In this document: piece after piece, positions 1-5,027 of the stretch
How positions within the stretch are numbered: the first letter of the stretch is position 1
Layout: each line of letters begins with the position of its first letter
NCBI GenBank assembly: GCA_018896355.1
Contig: JAHIMW010000087.1
Span: 1-6,594 of the forward strand
DNA: 6,594 bases
Origin: Pseudomonadota bacterium
Lineage (GTDB): Bacteria; Desulfobacterota; Syntrophia; Syntrophales; UBA5619
Direction: 5' to 3'
Made by a program: the position numbers and the translations under genes
Notes under the pieces: generated by a model
What the model was told of the DNA's origin: nothing
The model's database searches: none
Seen by the model: the letters and a program-made list of their open reading frames with translations, nothing else

Positions 1-2
1 TA

Positions 3-1280
3 GTGATCACGGGGTGGTTCGACAGCGTCATCGCGGCCCTGATAGGGGTCTCTGCGATGATCTGTTTTGGTATCATGACGGACGTCGAAGCCTTTAAAGC
101 CGTTGACTGGAACGTTATTGCCATTTTGCTTTCCATCTGGACAATTTCCGGTTTTTTCGGGCGGTCCGGGCTCCCCGCTTATCTGTCTTGCCTGGTTTTG
201 AAGCTGGCCAAAGGAAATGCAGCTTTGTTCATCACCGGCATTGGCGCGCTGGCCGGCTTCGTTTCGATGCTTATCGACAATGTCGTCGTCGTCTTGATGT
301 TCGCCCCCGTCATCTTCCACGCCTGCCGGCGCTTTAATTTCCCCGCCTTCGGACCTGTCTTGTTCATGGGGATGTGCGCGAATTTCATGGGAACGGCGAT
401 GCTGTTGGGCGATCTGCCTCCCCAGATGCTCCACAGTGTTGCCAAGATCGAGTTCTGGGGCTTCATCTGGCACATGGGCAGACCATCTTCCTTCTTTGTT
501 CTGCTGATCTCCTATATTGTGACCTGCACATTCTTCTATTTTAAATTCAGAAAAGAATACAGTTCTGTCAAGATGGACGTAGCTTCAATGGCAGATGAGA
601 AACCTTCCGACTGCATCAAGGACAAGCCCTTCGCAATCATCACCTGCGGGATCTTCCTTCTGACCATTCTGGCCATGGCCTTCCGGGAAGCATTCGGCTT
701 CCATCTCGGCTTCATCGCCATGTGGGGCGCCCTTGCCAGCGTCCTGTTGTTCACACAGTTCAAGGACCGCTTTACCGTGGCGATCCCCGATGTAGAAGAG
801 ATACTGAAGGAACTCGACTGGCGCGCCATATTCTTCTATGTGTCGCTGTTTGCGCTGGTCGGCGGACTCGAACATGCCGGTGTGATCAAGCTTGTCGTTG
901 CGGCGATCACCCCGATGATCAAAGAAAGCATCGTCCTCGGCAGCACGGTGATGTACTGGGTCACAGCGCCCATCGTCGGCATCGTCGAGCACGATGCCTA
1001 CATTCTGACGATGCTGTATGTCATCCGCGACCTCGGCGAACAGGGAATCAACCCCTGGCCCTTGTACTGGATGCTCCTCTGGGCGGGAACGCTCGGGAGC
1101 AACCTGACGATCGCCGGCGCCCCCGCCCTGTTCGTGGCGAAATGCCTCGCTGACAAGGAGGACAAGCGAATGAGCACCCTGAAGGAATTTCTATCCATGT
1201 CGGTGCCTTACGTGATAGTTTCGCTCGTCTCCTGTTATGTGCCGGCGATGCTCATCTGGGTGCTGCCGTTTGCCAAATAG
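3..1280 (+). CDS. ArsB/NhaD/SLC13-type permease, probably 5'-truncated by window edge
   Basis: Polytopic inner-membrane transporter of the ion transporter superfamily that includes ArsB, NhaD and citrate/dicarboxylate carriers. The fold is visible as two related halves. Half one has VDWNVIAILLSIW (residues 34-46), LIDNVVVVLMFAPVI (90-104) and GTAMLLGDLPPQM (130-142). Half two has LDWRAIFFYVSLFALVGGLE (271-290), GIVEHDAYILTMLYVI (326-341) and LGSNLTIAGAPALFV (364-378). A hydrophilic loop (about 182-208) separates them, as expected. The reading frame is open to the left edge. The first usable codon is a GTG at 3, but relatives carry another membrane helix before the WFDSVIAALIG segment, so the true start is probably outside the window. 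Key family motifs are altered: LGDLPP where relatives have IGDPPN, and EHDAY in the second half where a DN-type motif is usual. The substrate therefore cannot be assigned. The gene is convergent with the CorC-like gene, and its true upstream neighbour is unseen. Confidence 0.85.
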   Translation: MITGWFDSVIAALIGVSAMICFGIMTDVEAFKAVDWNVIAILLSIWTISGFFGRSGLPAYLSCLVLKLAKGNAALFITGIGALAGFVSMLIDNVVVVLMFAPVIFHACRRFNFPAFGPVLFMGMCANFMGTAMLLGDLPPQMLHSVAKIEFWGFIWHMGRPSSFFVLLISYIVTCTFFYFKFRKEYSSVKMDVASMADEKPSDCIKDKPFAIITCGIFLLTILAMAFREAFGFHLGFIAMWGALASVLLFTQFKDRFTVAIPDVEEILKELDWRAIFFYVSLFALVGGLEHAGVIKLVVAAITPMIKESIVLGSTVMYWVTAPIVGIVEHDAYILTMLYVIRDLGEQGINPWPLYWMLLWAGTLGSNLTIAGAPALFVAKCLADKEDKRMSTLKEFLSMSVPYVIVSLVSCYVPAMLIWVLPFAK

Positions 1281-1302
1281 TAAGGGGATGAGAGTGAATC
1301 TG

Positions 1303-1321
1303 GGAAAGGTGAATCTTTTCC
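1303..1321. terminator. Weak hairpin between convergent genes
   Basis: GGAAAGG (1303-1309) can pair with CTTTTCC (1315-1321) across a 5-nt loop, using one G-T wobble. It lies in the 58-bp gap between two convergent stop codons, where a shared terminator would be expected. The only nearby T-rich sequence on the + strand is a short TTCT, and the TTTTT at 1336-1340 is too far to act as a classic U-tract. This is a weak candidate. Confidence 0.25.
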
Positions 1322-1338
1322 TTCTCAGGGACAGGTTT

Positions 1339-2691
1339 TTAGCGGATGGCCCCGCCGTTTTCCGGAGGCGCCGCACCGGCGGCCGATCCCTCTCGTTTTA
1401 CGATCCGGACCTTGAGGATGGCCGTCTTCGTTACCTCTTCACAGGAGATCAGATACTCCCGCCATTCGATTTTTTCCCCTTTTTCCGGGAACTTCCCGAG
1501 ACGGTCGAGAATCAGACCGGCCAGCGTGTCGTAGCGGAGCCCCTCGCCGAGCGTGATGCCGAGATGTTCCTCCAGTTCATTGACGGGCAGGAGTGCGTCT
1601 ACCAGCAGGCTCCCGTCCGGGAGCTTCTGCACCCGGCGCGCCTCGCCGATGTCATGCTCATCCTCGATCTCTCCCACGAGCTCTTCAAGCAGATCCTCCG
1701 TTGTGGCGAGGCCGCTCAGGATGCCGTACTCATCTACGACGAGCGCCATCTGGACGCGTTTGCGCTGCATCTCCCGGAGGAGGCTGCTCACCTTCTTCCC
1801 CTCCGGGACGAACAGCGGGGCGCGGACGATCCCGGCGATGTCGAACGCTTTTTCCGTACAGAGGTTTCCGATCAGGATGTCCTTCGTGTGGACGAAACCG
1901 ACCACATGGTCCATGTCACCCCGAATGACCGGATAGCGGGTGTACATATTCTCCCGGACGGTCCGGAGAGTCTCTTCCAGCGGCAGTTCCAGGTCGATCG
2001 CGACGATCCGCGCCCTCGGCACCATGACCTCGCGGACGGTGGTGTGTGAGAATTCGAAGATGTTCTCGATGTAGCGGTGTTCGGTTTCGGTCAGCGCGCC
2101 TGCTTCGCTTCCCTCCGCGAGGAAATGCTGTACCTCCTCCCGGGTGACGAAGGCCTGTCCCCCCTTCGGTGTGATTCCCAGAAGCGAAAGAACCGCCCGA
2201 TTGGAGAAGGTCAGAAACCGGACGACAACCGCCGCGACGACCGACAGCAGATGGATCGGCCGGGCGACGTTCAAGGCGATCCGGTCCGCGTACTGCAACC
2301 CGATGGTCTTGGGCGCCAGTTCGCCTAAGACGAGGAAGAGGTAGGATATCCCCAGCACAACAATGGCAAGGGAAAGGGGCTCCGCCGCATGTTGGATGAA
2401 CGGGACGGGTACGGCCTGGAGCAGCGGCTTGAGATATTGGACCGCCGCTGAACCGCCGATGGCCGAGGCGAGCGAGCCGACGACCGTAACGCCGATCTGG
2501 ACGGTTGCGAGAAAACGGTGGGGGTCCTTCTGGATCTGCTCGACGAGCCCGGCCTGGCGGTTGCCGGCCGAGGCGAGGCTGGCGATCCGGCTCTTGCGTG
2601 CGGAAATGACTGCAAGTTCGGCGCCGGCGAAAAAGCCGTTGACCAAAATCAGAAGAAAAATGATCACAAATTCATTCAAGATCGGTTCCAA
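1339..2691 (-). CDS. CNNM (DUF21)-CBS-CorC/HlyC family membrane protein
   Basis: Member of the 'hemolysin C/CorC' family, an inner-membrane protein with a cytosolic CBS pair, commonly linked to Mg2+/Co2+ handling. Domains in order: a CNNM/DUF21 membrane region (about 1-175) with FFAGAELAV (20-28) and the family signature LGELAPKTIGLQ (122-133); an acidic linker (about 183-215); CBS 1 (about 222-278, with MVPR, TRYPV and GFVHTKD); CBS 2 (about 286-342, with VVDEYGILSGLATTEDLLEELVGEI); and the C-terminal CorC_HlyC domain (about 355-432). At 450 residues it is full length for the family. The start is TTG at 2691, supported by AAGGAGG (complement of 2701-2707) nine bases upstream and by the N-terminal helix beginning immediately after. 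It lies downstream of the VTT-domain gene on the same strand with a 137-bp gap, so co-transcription is possible but unproven. The transported ion cannot be told from sequence. Confidence 0.93.
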   Translation of the reverse strand: MEPILNEFVIIFLLILVNGFFAGAELAVISARKSRIASLASAGNRQAGLVEQIQKDPHRFLATVQIGVTVVGSLASAIGGSAAVQYLKPLLQAVPVPFIQHAAEPLSLAIVVLGISYLFLVLGELAPKTIGLQYADRIALNVARPIHLLSVVAAVVVRFLTFSNRAVLSLLGITPKGGQAFVTREEVQHFLAEGSEAGALTETEHRYIENIFEFSHTTVREVMVPRARIVAIDLELPLEETLRTVRENMYTRYPVIRGDMDHVVGFVHTKDILIGNLCTEKAFDIAGIVRAPLFVPEGKKVSSLLREMQRKRVQMALVVDEYGILSGLATTEDLLEELVGEIEDEHDIGEARRVQKLPDGSLLVDALLPVNELEEHLGITLGEGLRYDTLAGLILDRLGKFPEKGEKIEWREYLISCEEVTKTAILKVRIVKREGSAAGAAPPENGGAIR

Positions 2692-2700
2692 GGTTCTCTC

Positions 2701-2707
2701 CCTCCTT
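2701..2707 (-). promoter_or_regulatory. Shine-Dalgarno deciding the TTG start of the CorC-like gene
   Basis: Read on the minus strand this is AAGGAGG, a near-perfect anti-16S match nine bases before the TTG at 2691. It supports use of the non-ATG start, since no in-frame ATG lies nearby at the N-terminus of the conserved membrane domain. Confidence 0.8.
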
Positions 2708-2799
2708 GAGAGGCGAAATCATGATACGTTTTTGTGCCGCGATGCTCAACCCGAAGGAAAAGCCGGCCGACGTGGACGCCTTGATGGAAAATTTTCGGG

Positions 2800-2814
2800 C
2801 GCCGCATCGCGGCG
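2800..2814 (-). terminator. Short GC hairpin downstream of the VTT-domain gene
   Basis: CGCCG (2800-2804) and CGGCG (2810-2814) form a perfect 5-bp stem with a 5-nt loop, beginning 15 bases after the stop codon of the VTT gene on the minus strand. After the stem the minus strand reads CCCGAAAATTTT, so the T stretch is displaced by about seven bases. This may be an inefficient terminator or attenuator before the CorC-like gene. Confidence 0.25.
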
Positions 2815-2828
2815 GTTATCATTTTCAT

Positions 2829-3503
2829 TCACGGCTCTCTTTTCTTTCTCAACAGGTTGAGCAGCGCTTCGTGGTAATACCAGGCCAGGAGCACGACCAG
2901 AACGCTGATTCCGAGGATGGCCACCATGGCGGTATTCTGGTCGTTGCGTGCGTAACTTCCGCTCACGGAGAGCATGATTGTGCCCATGAGACGCCCGGCG
3001 GTGCAGAGGATCAGAAAGGTTGTCGTCCTCATGTGGCTGAGGCCGACGATGTATGAGAGGGCGTCCTTCGGGAAGCCGGGGATCAGAAACAGGATGAAGG
3101 TGATCGGAATGCCCCGGTGCTCCATGAAGTAGTCGTACTTTTGGATAATCCGGGGGGGGATGATCTTCTCCACGAACGGCAGGCCGAGCCAGCGGGCCAG
3201 CAGAAAGGCAAGCCAGGATCCGATGGCAAGACCGATTGTGGAATAGAGCGTCCCCAGGACGGGTCCGTAGAGATATCCGCCGATGAAACCGCTGATCTCT
3301 CCGGGAATCGGCGCGACCAGAACCTGGACGATCTGGAGAGCGATGAAGATCACCACCGAGAGAGGGCCGAAGGAGCTTACGAAATGGATGATCTTTTTCC
3401 GGCTGAGGAAAAAGCTGTAGAGGTCGTAATGGTAGAAAAGAAAAACGCCGGCGAGGATCAGCGCCAGCAGCAGCGAAATTTTTATGACGGCATCTCTGTT
3501 CAT
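2829..3503 (-). CDS. VTT-domain (TVP38/TMEM64, DedA-like) membrane protein
   Basis: Integral membrane protein of 224 residues, typical length for bacterial TVP38/TMEM64 proteins. This superfamily includes DedA proteins implicated in lipid scrambling or undecaprenyl-phosphate recycling and membrane homeostasis. Visible features are an N-terminal membrane helix (about 7-24), a re-entrant/VTT core with PIPGE (65-69) and FIGGYLYGPVLGT (73-85), a hydrophobic segment ending in LARW (102-105), the second signature FLIPGFPKDALSYIVGLSHM (139-158), and a C-terminal helix (about 190-209) followed by a basic tail. The ATG at 3503 is the only available start: an in-frame stop lies six codons upstream. Its Shine-Dalgarno is poor, so translation may be weak. 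A run of eight C in the coding strand encodes the Pro-Pro at 116-117. It is divergent from the TauE gene and upstream of the CorC-like gene. The lipid substrate is unknown. Confidence 0.9.
   Translation of the reverse strand: MNRDAVIKISLLLALILAGVFLFYHYDLYSFFLSRKKIIHFVSSFGPLSVVIFIALQIVQVLVAPIPGEISGFIGGYLYGPVLGTLYSTIGLAIGSWLAFLLARWLGLPFVEKIIPPRIIQKYDYFMEHRGIPITFILFLIPGFPKDALSYIVGLSHMRTTTFLILCTAGRLMGTIMLSVSGSYARNDQNTAMVAILGISVLVVLLAWYYHEALLNLLRKKREP
3152..3159 (-). repeat. C8 homopolymer inside the VTT-domain gene
   Basis: Eight G on the plus strand, hence eight C in the coding strand, spanning the end of Ile115 through Arg118. A one-base change here would frameshift the protein roughly halfway, removing the second VTT signature. 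Confidence 0.85.
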
Positions 3504-3657
3504 GATTTCGTGACCGGTTCAACGGTTGCTCTTGCTTTCTCGAAAATCGAGCTGCACCGGGACCACTTAGCACCTCCGCCCCTGATCGGCAAATATTTTA
3601 GTACTCTTTAACAAAAGGACGGCTGATTGTAAAGCCGGATATTTTCAAATAAAACAG

Positions 3658-3687
3658 TTGACACCGGATTTCCGCCCGTAGTAGATC
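3658..3687 (+). promoter_or_regulatory. Possible sigma70-type promoter for the TauE gene
   Basis: A perfect TTGACA (3658-3663) is followed after 18 bases by TAGATC (3682-3687), a poor -10 match. It lies about 100 bases upstream of the TauE start in a divergent intergenic region, which is where a promoter is expected. The weak -10 keeps confidence low. Confidence 0.3.
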
Positions 3688-3774
3688 CGCAGTTCCCCGG
3701 GGATGCAGGCCTTTGCACGGCGGTGGATCGGTATGCCGAAGAGGAGGCCTTCCGGGTGATTTCTTTTAGATTGA

Positions 3775-3783
3775 GGGGGGGGG
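3775..3783 (+). repeat. G9 homopolymer serving as ribosome-binding region of the TauE gene
   Basis: Nine consecutive G (3775-3783) preceded by GA and separated from the ATG by a single T. The tract overlaps the only place a Shine-Dalgarno could be, so its length sets the spacing between the GAGG-like 5' end and the start codon. Homopolymers of this length are prone to polymerase slippage and also to sequencing error. Confidence 0.85.
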
Positions 3784-3784
3784 T

Positions 3785-4567
3785 ATGTCCGGTCTTTGGA
3801 TTGGTTTGACTGCCGGTGTTCTGGGCGGTCTGGTCGGGGTGGGCGGTGGGGTGATCATGATCCCGCTGATGACGGAGGTGCTCCGGTTCCGGCAGCAGGA
3901 GGCCCACGGCACGAGCCTCGTGGCCGTCGTCTTTACGGCCGTGGCGGGATCGTTCATCTACTATCTTCACGGCTCGGCCGATATTCCGGCCTCCGCGCTG
4001 CTTGCTGCGATGGCCCTCATGACGGTCCGCTTCGGCGCGAAATACTGTTCTTTCCTGCCGGAATGGAAACTGAAACGGTATTTCGGATGTTTCCTTCTCT
4101 TCATCACCCTGTTGCTACTGCTGAAGCCCTTCCTGCCGCCTGTTACGGAAGGGACGTTGCCGGATTGGATCCGCTGGTGTTTTCTGGTCGTTCTGGGTGC
4201 GTTGACCGGCTTTGTCTCCGGGATGATGGGGGTGGGCGGCGGGATTTTCATGGTGCCGATGATGGTGATTTTCGCCGGCATCCCCCAGCATACGGCCCAG
4301 GGGATCTCCCTGCTGGCCATGATCCCCGCCTCAGCCGTGGGGGCGTGGACCCACTGGAAGATCGGTAACACCCGGAAGAGTCTCCTGCCCGGACTCATCG
4401 CCGGGGTGCTCGCAGGGGTTTATGCCGGCGGCAGTTTCGCTCACGTCATGCCGGAGAAGGAATTGCGTTTCGTCTTTATCGCGCTCCTGCTCTATACGGC
4501 AACCCGGTATCTTCGGGCGAAGCCCAAACCCGATGCAACCTGCACACTGACAACCGGGCAGGAATAA
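3785..4567 (+). CDS. TauE/SafE (DUF81) family membrane anion exporter
   Basis: Member of the sulfite exporter TauE/SafE family (TSUP), inner-membrane carriers proposed to export sulfite, sulfoacetate or other sulfur-containing organic anions. The family's internal duplication is very clear: GLVGVGGGVIMIPLM (15-29) is mirrored by GMMGVGGGIFMVPMM (146-160), and AHGTSL (40-45) by AQGISL (171-176). About seven to eight hydrophobic segments fill its 260 residues, a normal family length. The start ATG at 3785 is fixed by an in-frame TAG at 3767-3769. It is preceded by GA and nine consecutive G ending two bases before the ATG, so the ribosome-binding site is an unusual homopolymer. The last codons and the stop lie in a perfect 14-bp hairpin. 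The substrate is not determinable: no sulfur-metabolism gene lies next to it in this window. Confidence 0.93.
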   Translation: MSGLWIGLTAGVLGGLVGVGGGVIMIPLMTEVLRFRQQEAHGTSLVAVVFTAVAGSFIYYLHGSADIPASALLAAMALMTVRFGAKYCSFLPEWKLKRYFGCFLLFITLLLLLKPFLPPVTEGTLPDWIRWCFLVVLGALTGFVSGMMGVGGGIFMVPMMVIFAGIPQHTAQGISLLAMIPASAVGAWTHWKIGNTRKSLLPGLIAGVLAGVYAGGSFAHVMPEKELRFVFIALLLYTATRYLRAKPKPDATCTLTTGQE

Positions 4568-4584
4568 ACCTCCTGCCCGGTTGT
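4550..4584 (+). terminator. Perfect 14-bp stem-loop spanning the TauE stop codon
   Basis: ACAACCGGGCAGGA (4550-4563) and TCCTGCCCGGTTGT (4571-4584) are exact reverse complements separated by a 7-nt loop that contains the TAA stop (4565-4567). The long GC-rich perfect stem is terminator-like, but no T-run follows (next bases ATGGAG). It may act as a Rho-independent terminator of low U-content, as a 3'-end stabiliser of the tauE-type mRNA, or as part of a mobile or relic boundary, since the TerC-like fragment starts directly after it. Confidence 0.75.
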
Positions 4585-4589
4585 ATGGA

Positions 4590-4715
4590 GTGGAGTCCGG
4601 TAATATCTGGCAGGCGGTCCGGATCATCATCGTGGCGGACATGAGCATGGGGATCGACAACATGCTGGCGGTCGGCGCCGTCGGGACCGTGTTGAAAGGT
4701 ATTGTCCCGGAGTAG
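4590..4715 (+). pseudogene. Relic of a TerC-family membrane protein gene
   Basis: Reading from GTG 4590 to TAG 4713-4715 gives 41 residues. Their core, WQAVRIIIVADMSMGIDN followed by MLAVGAVG, matches the central signature of TerC/YjbE-type proteins (a WxAIRTIIxAD-x3-(S/G)LDN-xLAV pattern as I recall it for the family). TerC proteins are integral membrane proteins of roughly 200-300 residues associated with tellurium resistance or metal handling. Here only about a fifth is present: there is no N-terminal membrane half upstream (the tauE stop lies 22 bases earlier) and the frame ends in a stop soon after the signature. The signature also carries substitutions (MSMGIDNM). There is no Shine-Dalgarno at a proper distance. 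It is best read as a deletion remnant stranded between the TauE gene and the thiC leader; a functional mini-protein is unlikely. Confidence 0.65.
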
Positions 4716-4743
4716 GGCACATCGGCAACTATTGGGATGTGCC
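4716..4743 (+). repeat. Perfect 8-bp inverted repeat after the TerC relic
   Basis: GGCACATC (4716-4723) and GATGTGCC (4736-4743) are exact reverse complements around a 12-nt loop, starting directly after the TAG that ends the TerC-like frame and ending 12 bases before the candidate thiC -35 box. There is no T-run, so it is not a standard terminator; it could be an operator or a leftover transcript-end structure. Confidence 0.6.
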
Positions 4744-4755
4744 GTATAAAGATAC

Positions 4756-4784
4756 TTGATATTGGAAAAATATTGAAGTAATCT
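4756..4784 (+). promoter_or_regulatory. Candidate sigma70 promoter for the thiC transcript
   Basis: TTGATA (4756-4761) matches the -35 consensus at five of six positions. After 17 bases TAATCT (4779-4784) is a weak -10; an overlapping AGTAAT (4777-4782) is an alternative with 15-bp spacing. Initiation about seven bases downstream would start the RNA just before the TPP aptamer, as expected for a riboswitch leader. Confidence 0.4.
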
Positions 4785-4792
4785 GATCGCAA

Positions 4793-4876
4793 GCAAAACA
4801 GGGGTGCCGGTACGGGCTGAGAAGATACCCTTTGAACCTGACCTGGGTAATGCCAGCGTAGGGATTGGCGTTTGAT
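4793..4876 (+). ncRNA. TPP riboswitch (THI element) aptamer
   Basis: The thi-box is unmistakable. GGGGTGCC (4801-4808) leads into a very short P3 (CCG-GTA-CGG), then the pyrimidine-sensing CTGAGA (4817-4822), ACCC (4827-4830) with TTTGAACCTGA (4831-4841), and GGGTAATGCCAGCGTAGGGA (4845-4864). Flanking CAAA (4794-4797) and TTTG (4871-4874) can close P1. It binds thiamin pyrophosphate and here sits 151 bases before thiC, so TPP should repress thiC. Boundaries are approximate. Confidence 0.95.
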
Positions 4877-4908
4877 CTATCGACTTTCCCAAGGGCCATA
4901 TCCTTCAG

Positions 4909-4928
4909 AAAAAGGGCGGCCCTTTTTT
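4909..4928 (+). terminator. Intrinsic terminator of the thiC riboswitch expression platform
   Basis: AAAAAGGG (4909-4916), loop CGG, CCCTTTTT (4920-4927) form an 8-bp stem merging into a run of six T (4923-4928). It lies 45 bases after the conserved aptamer core and 99 bases before the thiC ATG. A competing pairing of AAGGGCC (4891-4897) with GGCCCTT (4918-4924) uses the same 3' arm, as expected for an antiterminator. Transcription attenuation by TPP is therefore the likely mechanism. Confidence 0.8.
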
Positions 4929-4943
4929 GTTTCAAGGTGTTTC

Positions 4944-4979
4944 CCGCTGCCCAACGGCCGGCGGGAGCGGCGGCAGCGG
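4944..4979 (+). repeat. GC-rich hairpin in thiC leader between terminator and start
   Basis: CCGCTGCC (4944-4951) and GGCAGCGG (4972-4979) are exact reverse complements around a 20-nt GC-rich loop. A second, mutually exclusive pairing exists: GGCCGGC (4956-4962), which lies in that loop, with GCCGGCC (4987-4993). No T-run follows either. It lies 35 bases upstream of the thiC Shine-Dalgarno, in a stretch with no gene. Confidence 0.65.
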
Positions 4980-5014
4980 ATAGTCTGCCGGCCTCAAAGA
5001 ACTGTTTGATCTGC

Positions 5015-5020
5015 AAGGAG
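5015..5020 (+). promoter_or_regulatory. thiC: Shine-Dalgarno of thiC, selecting ATG 5028
   Basis: AAGGAG seven bases before ATG 5028. The nearer ATG at 5022 is one base away and too close to be used, and the family N-terminus (MTQLEEARNG) begins at 5028. Confidence 0.85.
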
Positions 5021-5027
5021 AATGGAA

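Larger units (their letters stand above)
3504..3784. other. Divergent intergenic region between VTT and TauE genes
   Basis: 281 bp with no gene that can be defended. It contains a consensus-like -35 box for the TauE gene, a small hairpin (CGGCT pairing with AGCCG, around 3620-3637), a CCCCGGGG palindrome near 3695-3702, and an open frame on the plus strand (3633-3813) lacking an ATG. The stretch from about 3657 to 3770 in this frame translates to fairly protein-like sequence (for example VDTGFPPVVDPQFPGDAG). I do not recognise it; it could be a decayed gene end or chance. Confidence 0.5.

Noticed and set aside
1237..2049. Plus-strand open frame of 270 codons opposite the CorC-like gene
   Set aside because: Overlaps the complementary strand of clear CBS/CorC domains, and its translation resembles no family I know.
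2692..2827. Possible small ORF starting with ATG right after the VTT stop (TGAATG) and running about 50 codons over the CorC-like start
   Set aside because: The translation is basic, lacks a recognisable domain or Shine-Dalgarno, and overlaps the well-supported TTG start of the next gene.
2706..3056. Plus-strand frame beginning MIRFCAAMLNPKEKPADVDALM in the VTT/CorC gap
   Set aside because: The first part looks somewhat protein-like, but the frame continues antisense through the VTT gene and has no support beyond the opening residues.
2746..3573. Long minus-strand open frame (275 codons) overlapping the VTT-domain gene
   Set aside because: Arg/Pro/His-rich translation without domains, running out of register over a well-recognised gene; typical GC-rich shadow.
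4585..4644. ATG at 4585 as start of a small protein after the TauE hairpin
   Set aside because: It is in a different frame from the TerC-like signature and reaches a stop after about 20 codons.
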